10,528 bases of DNA from an uncultured Bacteroidota bacterium (GTDB taxonomy: Bacteria; Bacteroidota; Bacteroidia; NS11-12g; UBA955), in contig CAJBKH010000159.1 in NCBI GenBank assembly GCA_903953615.1, forward strand, positions 1 through 10,528, read 5' to 3'. The stretch's first letter is position 1. Each line of letters begins with the position of its first letter. The translations under genes and the position numbers were made by a program. This document shows, in pieces, positions 1 to 7,053 of the stretch. The notes under the pieces are model-generated. The model did no database searches, was not told where the DNA came from, and worked only from the letters and a program-made list of their open reading frames with translations.

Positions 1-122
1 ATAGGCAAAATTTTGGATATTTTGCTCAAAATTTTAGTAATATTTGGAGCTTTTAATTGAATGGCTCATAAGCTATGTATCGCGCTGTCAAACAGGTAGA
101 GAAAATTAATGATAAAATGCTA

Positions 123-130
123 TATCTTTG
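123..130 (+). promoter_or_regulatory. -7 promoter element (TATCTTTG) of the LytTR regulator gene
   Basis: TATCTTTG matches the Bacteroidota -7 consensus TAnnTTTG exactly and ends 23 nt before the ATG at 154. No TTG or TTTG stands at the usual -33 distance, so only half of the promoter is visible. It lies inside the possible upstream extension of the reading frame (ATG at 109), which argues for translation starting at 154. Confidence 0.4.
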
Positions 131-153
131 CCATTAACATTACACTTACAAAC

Positions 154-927
154 ATGCCCAATCCGAAGTTTAAAATATTATTAGTAGAAGACGAAGCCCT
201 TTCGGCCAAAAGATTGGAACAATTGGTTAAAAATTACAGCAATGAATTCGAGGTTGTTAAGGTGTCCGAAAGTGTTGAAGAAACTTTAAATTGGTTGAAA
301 ACCAACGAGCCAGATTTGGGTTTGTTTGACATACAAATTGCCGATGGATTGTCCTTCGAGATATTAAGAAATATTTCATTTTATTTACCTGTTATATTTA
401 TTACAGCTTACGATGCGCATGCACTCACAGCCTTAAAGTTGAATGCCATCGACTATTTGTTAAAGCCCATTAAAGAAGAGGAATTACACCAAGCACTTGA
501 AAAGTTCAAGAAACAAAAACAAGTGTATTCTGAAAGTCAACTTTACAATTTAATGAGTGCCATGAATGTGAATGGTCCTGTGAAATACGTAGAGCGCTTA
601 AGGGTGAATTTAGGTCAGCAAATTCGCGTGGTTCAAATAGAGGAGATTGCCTATTTCTATATATTAAACAAAGGGGTTTACTTAACCACTTTAGTAGGAG
701 AGAAGTTCCTACTCGATATGACCTTAGACGAGATTGAACGCATGGTGAATCCATCGAAATTTTTCCGCATCAACCGCCAAATCATTATTAGTTTATCTTC
801 CATCAGCAAGATGGTTAACTACAGTAAATCGCGTGTAAAAATAACCTTGAAACCCGAAGCGCCATTCGAAACTATTACCAGTGTAGAGCGCTCTGGCGAA
901 TTCAAAAAATGGTTGTCGGGTAATTAA
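154..927 (+). CDS. LytTR-family response regulator (LytR/AlgR type)
   Basis: Two-component response regulator of 257 residues. The receiver domain (about 5-125) has acidic residues E12-D13, the likely phosphoacceptor D59 in LFDIQ, T84 in FITAYD and K104 in YLLKP. The LytTR DNA-binding domain (about 160-255) has the family's FFRINRQIIIS motif. Such proteins are phosphorylated by LytS/YpdA-like histidine kinases and bind direct-repeat DNA sites; the kinase is not in the window and may lie before position 1. An in-frame ATG at 109 would add 15 residues, but the receiver fold begins at KFKILLVEDE and a -7 box sits between the two ATGs, so I chose 154. The target genes cannot be read from the sequence. 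It converges on the ChaN-like gene across a repeat-rich spacer. Confidence 0.93.
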   Translation: MPNPKFKILLVEDEALSAKRLEQLVKNYSNEFEVVKVSESVEETLNWLKTNEPDLGLFDIQIADGLSFEILRNISFYLPVIFITAYDAHALTALKLNAIDYLLKPIKEEELHQALEKFKKQKQVYSESQLYNLMSAMNVNGPVKYVERLRVNLGQQIRVVQIEEIAYFYILNKGVYLTTLVGEKFLLDMTLDEIERMVNPSKFFRINRQIIISLSSISKMVNYSKSRVKITLKPEAPFETITSVERSGEFKKWLSGN

Positions 928-956
928 TAGCTTCTTATAATTTTTGTTGAACGTAT

Positions 957-981
957 AATTTGTGACAAGTAGTGACAAATT
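957..981. repeat. Weak hairpin with 10-bp-spaced GTGACAA direct repeat
   Basis: AATTTGT (957-963) and ACAAATT (975-981) can form a 7-bp stem with an 11-nt loop. The same stretch carries GTGACAA twice (962-968 and 972-978), exactly 10 bp apart. It starts 30 nt after the LytTR stop codon. It could be a weak terminator or a regulator site; neither is established. Confidence 0.3.
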
Positions 982-1010
982 AAAAAGGGTATTAAAATTC
1001 AATCTTCAAT

Positions 1011-1150
1011 ACGAAGTTTCATTAATGCCTTTAAAAAACAATTGGAAACATTGCCAATCATCACACTTCGACTCCCGATAGCTATCGGGACAGTGAGACG
1101 ATTTAGAAAACCATAAAACGAAGTATCATTAATACCTTTAAAAAACAATT
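1011..1150. repeat. Imperfect 33-bp direct repeat, two copies
   Basis: Positions 1011-1043 and 1118-1150 are the same 33-mer with two mismatches (ACGAAGTTTC/ACGAAGTATC at the start and TTAATGCC/TTAATACC in the middle), both followed by related A-rich sequence. The copies are 107 bp apart and flank the palindromic REP-like element. They are too long and too diverged to be a simple target-site duplication, so a local duplication or a dispersed repeat family is more likely. Confidence 0.8.
1061..1099. repeat. REP-like palindromic element with 18-bp perfect palindrome
   Basis: Positions 1073-1090 form a perfect palindrome around CCCGATAGCTATCGGG. It is embedded in flanks that read TCACACTTCGAC on the left and CAGTGAGAC on the right, which can extend the stem imperfectly. 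CTTCGAC/CAGTGA flanks and this palindrome core are recurrent intergenic sequences in Bacteroidota genomes (general knowledge, not searched here). On RNA it would make a strong hairpin between two convergent genes and could stop transcription from either side. Confidence 0.7.
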
Positions 1151-1156
1151 TAAACA

Positions 1157-1188
1157 ATCATCAAATCATCAAATCATCAAATTATCAA
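1157..1188. repeat. 8-nt tandem repeat ATCATCAA, four units
   Basis: Three exact copies of ATCATCAA (1157-1164, 1165-1172, 1173-1180) are followed by ATTATCAA (1181-1188) with one change. It sits in the convergent spacer, with no reading frame across it. Confidence 0.85.
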
Positions 1189-1196
1189 ATTGCATT

Positions 1197-1220
1197 GTCA
1201 GGCTGAGCCTGTCGAAGCCT
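1197..1220. repeat. REP-like element next to the ChaN-like stop codon
   Basis: Read on the minus strand, this is GGCTTCGACAGGCTCAGCC followed by TGAC, a sequence type that recurs between genes of Bacteroidota (general knowledge). It contains AGGCT-G-AGCCT, an inverted repeat. Its GTCGAAG core (1211-1217) is the inverse of CTTCGAC at 1066-1072, so the two REP-like elements of this spacer point in opposite directions. Its edge overlaps the stop codon of the ChaN-like gene (1219-1221). Confidence 0.55.
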
Positions 1221-2160
1221 ATCCCTCATAAGTCTTAGGCACCTTCGGATCTGTCACAATAATATAATCACCTTGTGTTTTGTACTTGCTCCAATCAATA
1301 TTGGGGAAGCTTTCGTCAGAACTAGTTGAGATAATCAAAGGTTTTAATTTCTTGTTGTACTTCTTTAATTGGGTCACTGCGGCAAAGCCTTCATCGCTGT
1401 GAAAGCGACCATTTACTTGCATGATTTTATAACCTTTGTGGGCTTTTAAATACTCGGCAATAGAATAAGCCATGGTGGCATCCCATAGTGACTGGGCCAT
1501 GATTAAACTAAAATTGCCCATGCTCATCATCGGTGGTGCTGCTACTTTTTTACTAGTGTCTTTTACTGCGGGCGCAGGTGCATGGTTTGTTAAACCCATT
1601 AGTTTATCGTAATAAGCACCCGAAGCAGTATCGTAAGGCAAAGGTGCAAAGAAGCGTTTTGATTCTTTGGTCAAGGCCATTAAAGCGCTTTGTCCTTTAC
1701 GACCAACTAAGTTGGTATATCTACCCGCCGCATTGGCGCAAACAATGTCCATTTTATTTTTCTTAGCAAACTCAACCATGGGACGGTAGTCGCGGTAATT
1801 GCTCCACACCCTTGCATCTTTCTTAAAGGTTTTTTCGCGAATGTCAGAAGTCAAATATTCATTCATCACCGTTTGCACATCACGATCGAACATCTCCATC
1901 GAAAGCGCTAGTTGATTGGTAAAGTTTTGGTACAAGAGTTCCTGCATTTTTTGTTCTAAATAATGCGTTACTGAATCATTGTGCTCTTCGCCAAAAAACA
2001 ATACATCGTAATTTTTCATATCATCGGCAATGTCTTTTAAACTAACTTCCTTGCCCAGTTTTACTGAATAGATGCGGTAGTTGGCCTCTGTTACTTGTGC
2101 TTGCATAGCGAAAGAACAAATGGTGAAAAGGCTAAATAAGATGATTTTTAAATGTGTCAT
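1219..2160 (-). CDS. ChaN-like secreted protein (haem-binding uptake / Tiki superfamily)
   Basis: A 313-residue exported protein of the ChaN/DUF399 family. Residues 1-21 form a Sec signal peptide with a hydrophobic core and cleavage near A21; there is no lipobox cysteine, so it is probably not a lipoprotein. Family motifs are FFGEEHND (55-62), SMEMFDRD (87-94), QSLWDATMA (223-231) and VNGRFHSDEG (249-258); the GExH and late histidine motifs are shared with the EreA/ChaN/TraB/Tiki metal-dependent fold. ChaN of Campylobacter binds haem and is linked to iron uptake, but some relatives in this superfamily are hydrolases, so haem binding here is inferred. An Ala/Pro/Lys-rich stretch (about 193-214) looks like a flexible insertion. 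It lies 59 nt behind recG on the same strand with only a one-mismatch -7 box (TATCTTTA, 2191-2184), so co-transcription is likely. Confidence 0.88.
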   Translation of the reverse strand: MTHLKIILFSLFTICSFAMQAQVTEANYRIYSVKLGKEVSLKDIADDMKNYDVLFFGEEHNDSVTHYLEQKMQELLYQNFTNQLALSMEMFDRDVQTVMNEYLTSDIREKTFKKDARVWSNYRDYRPMVEFAKKNKMDIVCANAAGRYTNLVGRKGQSALMALTKESKRFFAPLPYDTASGAYYDKLMGLTNHAPAPAVKDTSKKVAAPPMMSMGNFSLIMAQSLWDATMAYSIAEYLKAHKGYKIMQVNGRFHSDEGFAAVTQLKKYNKKLKPLIISTSSDESFPNIDWSKYKTQGDYIIVTDPKVPKTYEG

Positions 2161-2219
2161 GACTGAATATTTGTGGGCGAATTTAAAGATATATTCGCGT
2201 ATTCAATAATGATAATAAT

Positions 2220-4322
2220 CTAACTCACCCTGCCCCAAAAATTATCTTGTTGGTGCTGTTTTAAATAATTGAGCAAAGGTATGTTCTCTTCTTTTTCTAG
2301 CACTGGGTCGTGCTTCAATACAAAGGCTGCAGCTCTTTTGGCGATGTCTATAATCTCGTCATCGTGCACCAAATCCAATAATTTAAAATCGGGCAAACCA
2401 CTCTGACGGGTGCCCATTAAATCGCCAGGCCCGCGCAACTCTAAATCGACTTGCGATATTTCAAAACCATTATTGGTTTTGCACATGGTATTGATTCTTT
2501 TTTTAGAAGTAAAATTCATGTCGTCTTTGGTCATGAGGATGCAATAGCTTTGGTCGCTACCACGGCCAACACGACCGCGCAATTGGTGCAATTGAGACAA
2601 CCCAAATCGGTTGGCGTTTTCAATTACCATTACACTGGCATTGGGTACATTCACACCTACTTCAATCACTGTAGTCGAAATCATGATTTGCGTTTGCCCG
2701 TCTTTAAAACGTTTCATCTCAAAGTCTTTTACCTCGGGCTTCATGCGGCCATGCATCAAACTGATTTGATACTTGGGCACTGGGAAAAAATTCGTGACCA
2801 TTTCATACCCATTCATCAAATCGTTTAAATCTAATTTTTTCGATTCTTCTATCAATGGATAGACAATATAAGCTTGTCGTCCTTTTTCTAATTGGTTGCG
2901 AATAAACTCCATCACCTCGGCCCTGTAATTTTCGGTGCGGTAAATGGTTTTAATGGGTTTACGGTCTTTAGGCAATTCGTTAATAGTCGATACATCTAAT
3001 TCGCCATGCACGGTCATTGCCAAGGTGCGGGGAATAGGGGTGGCAGTCATTACCAACACATGTGGTATCAATTGCGTTTTGTTCCATAGCTTAGCGCGTT
3101 GTGCTACACCAAATCGGTGTTGCTCATCAATCACAACAAAACCCAATTTATTGTAGTTCACATCATCTTCGATTAAAGCATGGGTGCCTATTAAAATTTC
3201 TATTTCACCAGCTTGTAATTCTTGTTTTATTTTCTCTTTATTTTTTTTGGTCGTCGAACCCGTTAAAAGCGCAATGCGAATGGGCATATCGGCTAATAAA
3301 TCTTTGATGCTCAAATAATGTTGCGTGGCCAAAATTTCGGTAGGGGCCATCATACAAGTTTGATAGCCATTGTCAATCGCTATGAGCATACACAACAAGG
3401 CCACAATGGTTTTTCCGCTGCCTACATCGCCTTGTAATAGGCGGTTCATTTGTTTGCCACTACCAATGTCATCTTTTATTTCTTTGATCACCTGCTTTTG
3501 CGCATTGGTGAGTTCGAACTGCAAATATTTTTTAAAAAACACATTGAATAGCTCGCCCACTTTTGGCATGCGAATACCGCGCTGTTCAATTAAGCGATTG
3601 GCCTTGTTTTTCTCAGCACGCATGGCCAAGGTAAACATCTCATCGAACTTTATTCTGCGTGTTGCTGCAGCATGCACCTGTTTATTTTGCGGTAAATGAA
3701 TTTGTTGATAGGCCGATTTCCTATGTATGAGTTTCATCGGTTTGGTAACCGATTCAGGAATGTATTCGGGCAAATCGAAATCGGGATGGTGCAGTATTTG
3801 TTTGATGATGCCCATAAAAAAACGCGAGTCCATAAATCGGGCTTTTAGTTTTTCGGTTAATGGATACACTGGTTCTAAAGGCAAACCTTTAACATTGTCT
3901 TCTGTTTGGTATAATTTTATTTCAGGATGCGAAATGGAGTAGCGACCTTTAAAATCATTGGCCTTGCCATAAACGGTATACAAAGCATCTTCTTTCAAAG
4001 CTTTGATGACATATTGATAATTCTTAAACCATATCAATTCAATGCTGCCAGTGCTATCGGTAAGGGTAGCTGTCAATCGCTTACCACTAGGGGCAGTTAA
4101 CAAGGCTATCTTGCTTAACTTACCTCGTATTTGCACCGTATCACTCTCACTATTAATACTTCTAATTTCAGTAAGCGTCGATTTGTCGACATGCCTTGTA
4201 GGAAAATAATTAATCAAATCCCAATAGGTAAACACCCCCGTTTCGGCCGAAATTAATTCAGCTTTTTGCGGACCTACCCCTTTGAGGTAAGCAATGCCTG
4301 TATTGAGTAATTTATTCTCCAA
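2220..4322 (-). CDS. recG: ATP-dependent DNA helicase RecG
   Basis: A 700-residue cytoplasmic superfamily 2 helicase that binds branched DNA and drives reversal of stalled forks and Holliday junction migration. The N-terminal wedge begins with YLKGVGPQKAEL (12-23) and has an OB fold at about 60-140. Helicase motifs are GDVGSGKT (298-305, Walker A), VVIDEQH (396-402, Walker B/motif II), TATPIPRTLA (426-435, motif III) and QLRGRVGRG (motif VI, about residue 580). HGELDVSTINELPKDRKPI is typical of RecG. The length is normal for the family. The start is a TTG codon at 4322-4320; the only stretch upstream is a few codons to a TAG at 4343-4341, with no ATG, and the wedge motif fixes the N-terminus. 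It is transcribed away from the NtrC-type regulator gene. Confidence 0.97.
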   Translation of the reverse strand: MENKLLNTGIAYLKGVGPQKAELISAETGVFTYWDLINYFPTRHVDKSTLTEIRSINSESDTVQIRGKLSKIALLTAPSGKRLTATLTDSTGSIELIWFKNYQYVIKALKEDALYTVYGKANDFKGRYSISHPEIKLYQTEDNVKGLPLEPVYPLTEKLKARFMDSRFFMGIIKQILHHPDFDLPEYIPESVTKPMKLIHRKSAYQQIHLPQNKQVHAAATRRIKFDEMFTLAMRAEKNKANRLIEQRGIRMPKVGELFNVFFKKYLQFELTNAQKQVIKEIKDDIGSGKQMNRLLQGDVGSGKTIVALLCMLIAIDNGYQTCMMAPTEILATQHYLSIKDLLADMPIRIALLTGSTTKKNKEKIKQELQAGEIEILIGTHALIEDDVNYNKLGFVVIDEQHRFGVAQRAKLWNKTQLIPHVLVMTATPIPRTLAMTVHGELDVSTINELPKDRKPIKTIYRTENYRAEVMEFIRNQLEKGRQAYIVYPLIEESKKLDLNDLMNGYEMVTNFFPVPKYQISLMHGRMKPEVKDFEMKRFKDGQTQIMISTTVIEVGVNVPNASVMVIENANRFGLSQLHQLRGRVGRGSDQSYCILMTKDDMNFTSKKRINTMCKTNNGFEISQVDLELRGPGDLMGTRQSGLPDFKLLDLVHDDEIIDIAKRAAAFVLKHDPVLEKEENIPLLNYLKQHQQDNFWGRVS

Positions 4323-4335
4323 TTGATTAAGGTAA

Positions 4336-4343
4336 CAAATCTA
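4336..4343 (-). promoter_or_regulatory. -7 promoter element (TAGATTTG) of recG
   Basis: On the minus strand TAGATTTG is an exact match to TAnnTTTG, ending 13 nt before the TTG start of recG. No TTG/TTTG is found at the normal -33 distance. Confidence 0.4.
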
Positions 4344-4381
4344 TAGAGAAAATGTCGTTGGTGAAAGTTATTGGTGAATGA

Positions 4382-4483
4382 GTTATTAAGTTATTTGTTA
4401 TTGAGTGATTAGGTTATTAAGTTATTGGGTTATTAGGTTATTTGTTATTGAGTTATTGGGTTATTAAGTTGTTAGGTTAATAA
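4382..4483. repeat. 13-unit GTTATTNN tandem array with 47-bp higher-order period
   Basis: Thirteen back-to-back units of 8 nt (two are 7 nt) follow GTTATT plus AA, GA, GG or AG. Starting at 4390 the order of units repeats with a period of 47 bp: 4390-4436 and 4437-4483 match at 41 of 47 positions by my count, and their first 15 bases are identical. The array lies between two divergent promoters and is outside coding sequence. Confidence 0.9.
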
Positions 4484-4627
4484 GGGACGTAAGGTTTTTG
4501 GATTTTAGGAAGTTGAATTAAACAATCATTCAATTCAAAATTCCACTCCAAATAAAGATTAACCACTAACAAATTACCTCATTCACTATGTACAAAACTT
4601 GTGCATTTCAAGCAGTACTTAATTGTA

Positions 4628-4635
4628 TATTTTTG
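4628..4635 (+). promoter_or_regulatory. -7 promoter element (TATTTTTG) of the NtrC-type regulator
   Basis: TATTTTTG fits TAnnTTTG exactly and ends 14 nt before the ATG at 4650. The nearest TTG upstream (4599-4601) is 26 nt away, longer than the usual spacing, so the -33 part is uncertain. Confidence 0.4.
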
Positions 4636-4649
4636 AATACACTTAAAAT

Positions 4650-6005
4650 ATGCCTAAAATATTAGTAATAGACGACGAAAAACCAATCAGAGATGCGTTG
4701 CAGAATATATTGACTGCAGAACAATACCAGGTTGATTTAGCCGAGAACGGAAAAAAGGGTCTCGAGTTGTTAAACGATAATGGATACGATGTGGTACTTT
4801 GTGATATCAAAATGCCCAACATGGATGGTTTAGAAGTTATGGCCAAAGCCATAGAAATGGCCCCTGAAGTGCCTTTCATTTTAATATCTGGTCATGGTAC
4901 CATCGACATTGCTGTTGAAGCTGTGCGCAAAGGTGCTTATGATTTTATCGCCAAGCCACCAGATTTGAACCGCTTGCTAATTACCATTCGCAATGCAGTT
5001 GATAAAAACAACTTGGTGGTAGAAACCAAAGTGTTGAGACGTAAGGTTACCAAAACCCGCGACATCATTGGTGATACACCAGCTGTCAACAAAATAAAAG
5101 ACACCATAGAAAAGGTAGCACCTACCGATGCCCGTGTCTTAATTACTGGTGAAAACGGAACAGGTAAAGAACTTGTAGCCCGTTGGATCCACGAGAAAAG
5201 TAACAGAGCGAATTCACCTTTAATCGAAGTGAATTGTGCAGCCATTCCAACAGAATTAATCGAGAGCGAATTATTCGGTCACGAGAAAGGCGCTTTTACT
5301 ACCGCCATTAAACAACGCATTGGTAAATTCGAACAAGCCCATAGTGGTACTTTGTTTTTAGATGAAATAGGCGACATGAGTTTAGCCGCTCAAGCCAAAG
5401 TATTGCGTGTTATTCAAGAAGGTGTATTGCAACGCGTTGGTGGCGATAAATCGGTGAATGTAGATGTGCGTGTATTGGCTGCAACCAATAAAAATTTATT
5501 GGAAGAAGTTGAAAAAGGAACCTTCCGTTTAGACTTATACCACCGTTTAAGTGTTATCATGATTCACGTGCCTACATTGAATGAAAGGGTAGATGATATA
5601 CCTGTGATTGCAGAAAAATTCTTGAAAGAAATTTGTGAAGATTCTGGTGTAAGAAAAAATTTCGCACCGGGAGCACTCGATGAGTTAAAGAATGTAAACT
5701 GGACGGGTAATATTCGCGAACTAAGAAATGTGGTAGAGCGATTGGTGATTTTATCAGATGCTAAAATTACTGTTGAAGATGTCATCGCATATAGCAACCC
5801 TTCATCACCAGTTTCTAAAACACAAAATGTATTGTTAGATAAGTTCGATAAGTTCCAAGATTTTAAAGATTATGCAGAAACCATTTTCTTAGAATCGAAA
5901 TTGAAAAAGAACAATTGGAATGTTGCTAAAACAGCGGTTGAAGTCGACATTCAAAGAAGTCACCTTTACAACAAGATTGAAAAGTACAAACTAAAAAGAA
6001 GCTAA
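4650..6005 (+). CDS. Sigma-54-type response regulator, NtrC/AtoC family
   Basis: A 451-residue transcription activator with three domains. The receiver (about 3-115) has D8-D9, phosphoacceptor D52 in LCDIKMP, S80 and K102. The AAA+ domain (about 140-370) has Walker A GENGTGKE (167-174), the sigma-54 contact loop as GAFTTA (214-219) instead of GAFTGA, Walker B TLFLDEIGD (234-242) and the GNIRELRN motif. The C-terminal Fis-type helix-turn-helix (about 420-449) reads NNWNVAKTAVEVDIQRSHLY. Family members use ATP hydrolysis to open sigma-54 promoters after phosphorylation by a histidine kinase, which is not present here. The ATG at 4650 directly precedes the receiver's first strand. Its stop (TAA, 6003-6005) overlaps the ATG of the sua5 gene by one base (TAATG), suggesting coupled translation. 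Gene-specific targets are unknown. Confidence 0.94.
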   Translation: MPKILVIDDEKPIRDALQNILTAEQYQVDLAENGKKGLELLNDNGYDVVLCDIKMPNMDGLEVMAKAIEMAPEVPFILISGHGTIDIAVEAVRKGAYDFIAKPPDLNRLLITIRNAVDKNNLVVETKVLRRKVTKTRDIIGDTPAVNKIKDTIEKVAPTDARVLITGENGTGKELVARWIHEKSNRANSPLIEVNCAAIPTELIESELFGHEKGAFTTAIKQRIGKFEQAHSGTLFLDEIGDMSLAAQAKVLRVIQEGVLQRVGGDKSVNVDVRVLAATNKNLLEEVEKGTFRLDLYHRLSVIMIHVPTLNERVDDIPVIAEKFLKEICEDSGVRKNFAPGALDELKNVNWTGNIRELRNVVERLVILSDAKITVEDVIAYSNPSSPVSKTQNVLLDKFDKFQDFKDYAETIFLESKLKKNNWNVAKTAVEVDIQRSHLYNKIEKYKLKRS

Positions 6006-6962
6006 TGATAGGCGTCGATATCGACCATGCGGTTGAGCTTTTAGAACAGAACTTGCCAGTAGCCATACCAACCGAAACTGTTTATGGTTTGGCGGCCAAT
6101 GCATTGAATGAAGATGCCATTGTCTCTGTTTTTAAAGCAAAGAACCGTCCCTTCTTCGATCCTTTAATTTTGCATGTGGTGAATATTTTTTGAGGTCTAT
6201 AATTATGTAGAATCAATTAACGAAACCGCTTTGAAATTAGCCAATGCTTTTTGGCCCGGTCCTTTAACGTTATTGTTAAAAAAGAAATCAAACATTCCTT
6301 ATATCGCCACTGCTGGTAGCGATTATGTGGCAGTGCGTGTTCCGAATCATCCCATGACTTTATCTTTATTGAGTCAGTTGGAATTCCCATTGGTAGCGCC
6401 AAGTGCCAATCCCTTTGGGTTTATTAGTCCAACAACGGCCGAGCATGTTGAGGCGCAATTGGGCAATGTAATTCCGTATATTTTGGATGGTGATGAATGT
6501 GCTGTAGGTATTGAAAGTACTATTGTCGATTGTTCGGGCGATGAGGTTGTAATTATGCGGTTAGGTGGTCTAGATGTGGCCCATATCGAAGCAGTCATTG
6601 GTAAAAAAGTGGTGTTGCATGTAAGTCAAAATAGCAATCCCAATGCACCGGGACAATTAGATAAACACTATTCACCCAATAAGCCATTTAAAATTGTAGA
6701 CAATATTGAGGCGCATATTAAAGAATATGCCGATCAAAAAATAAGTGTATTGAGCTTTGGAGAAATTCATTTGCCAGCCCACATCATCAATTATAATTTA
6801 AGCGAGAAAGGCAGTTTAGAAGAAGCAGCTAAAAATTTGTTTAGCATGATGCATTTGCTCGATCAAAGTGATAGCGAGATGATCGTCACTGATTTGGTGC
6901 CCCCAGAAGGTTTAGGATTGGCCATTAATGATAGATTAATGCGCGCTGCACACAAGTCCTAA
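6005..6962 (+). pseudogene. Sua5/YciO/YrdC threonylcarbamoyl-AMP synthase, frame broken at 6186-6191
   Basis: Encodes L-threonylcarbamoyladenylate synthase, which makes TC-AMP from threonine, bicarbonate and ATP, the first step of t6A37 modification of ANN-decoding tRNAs. The first part (6005-6193) has PTETVYGLAANA and KAKNRPFFDPLILH, then stops at TGA. The second part continues the YrdC domain (ANAFWPGPLTLLLKKK, VAVRVPNHP, VAPSANPFG), then the linker PGQLDKHYSP and the C-terminal Sua5 domain ending in GLGLAINDRLMRAA. Skipping one T of the T6 run joins them as HVVNIFEVYNYVES and gives 318 residues, a normal Sua5 length. The rest of the gene is intact, so this is most likely a one-base error or very recent indel, though TTT-TGA is also a shifty stop. 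The ATG overlaps the upstream stop codon. If the frame is restored, it should be read as functional sua5. Confidence 0.88.
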
Positions 6963-7008
6963 CTGTTTTCTCTAGTACTATTTTTAAAACCTATGGCTTT
7001 CAATCCAC

Positions 7009-7035
7009 TTTGCTGCCAACATTTGCGTAGTTTTG
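7009..7035 (+). promoter_or_regulatory. Promoter of the flavin reductase-radical SAM gene pair
   Basis: TTTG at 7009-7012 and TAGTTTTG at 7028-7035 match the Bacteroidota -33 and -7 elements. The 15-nt spacing is shorter than usual. The -7 box ends 18 nt before the TTG start at 7054. The 91-bp gap after sua5 supports a new transcription unit. Confidence 0.45.
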
Positions 7036-7053
7036 TATATCAAAAAGTAAACT

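Larger units (their letters stand above)
4323..4649. other. Divergent intergenic region between recG and the NtrC-type regulator
   Basis: This 327-bp stretch holds no convincing gene. It contains outward-facing -7 boxes at each end (4343-4336 for recG, 4628-4635 for the regulator), a tandem array at 4382-4483, and about 140 bp of AT-rich sequence in which I see only the short CTTG-N7-CAAG inverted repeat at 4598-4612. Confidence 0.8.

Noticed and set aside
1..60. Possible tail of an upstream gene: two frames read in from the left edge and stop at 54-56 (TAA) and 58-60 (TGA).
   Set aside because: Fewer than 20 residues are visible in either frame and neither matches a family I recognise, such as a histidine kinase C-terminus.
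109..153. Fifteen-residue N-terminal extension of the LytTR regulator from the ATG at 109.
   Set aside because: It precedes the receiver fold without family support and contains the likely -7 promoter box at 123-130.
1157..1188. ATCATCAA array as a CRISPR-like structure.
   Set aside because: The units are 8 nt and directly adjacent with no spacers, so it is a simple tandem repeat.
2451..2828. 125-residue open frame on the plus strand inside recG.
   Set aside because: It is antisense to a strongly conserved helicase and shows no recognisable domain; it follows from codon use of recG.
3370..3699. 109-residue open frame antisense to recG.
   Set aside because: It opposes the Walker A region of RecG, has no promoter or family resemblance, and is a shadow frame.
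4598..4612. CTTG-N7-CAAG inverted repeat upstream of the NtrC-type regulator, as a possible operator.
   Set aside because: A 4-bp arm is too short to separate from chance in AT-rich sequence.
6231..6962. Separate gene starting at TTG 6231.
   Set aside because: It begins in the middle of the YrdC domain, and the same frame continues upstream into the T6 run, so it is the second half of the frameshifted sua5.
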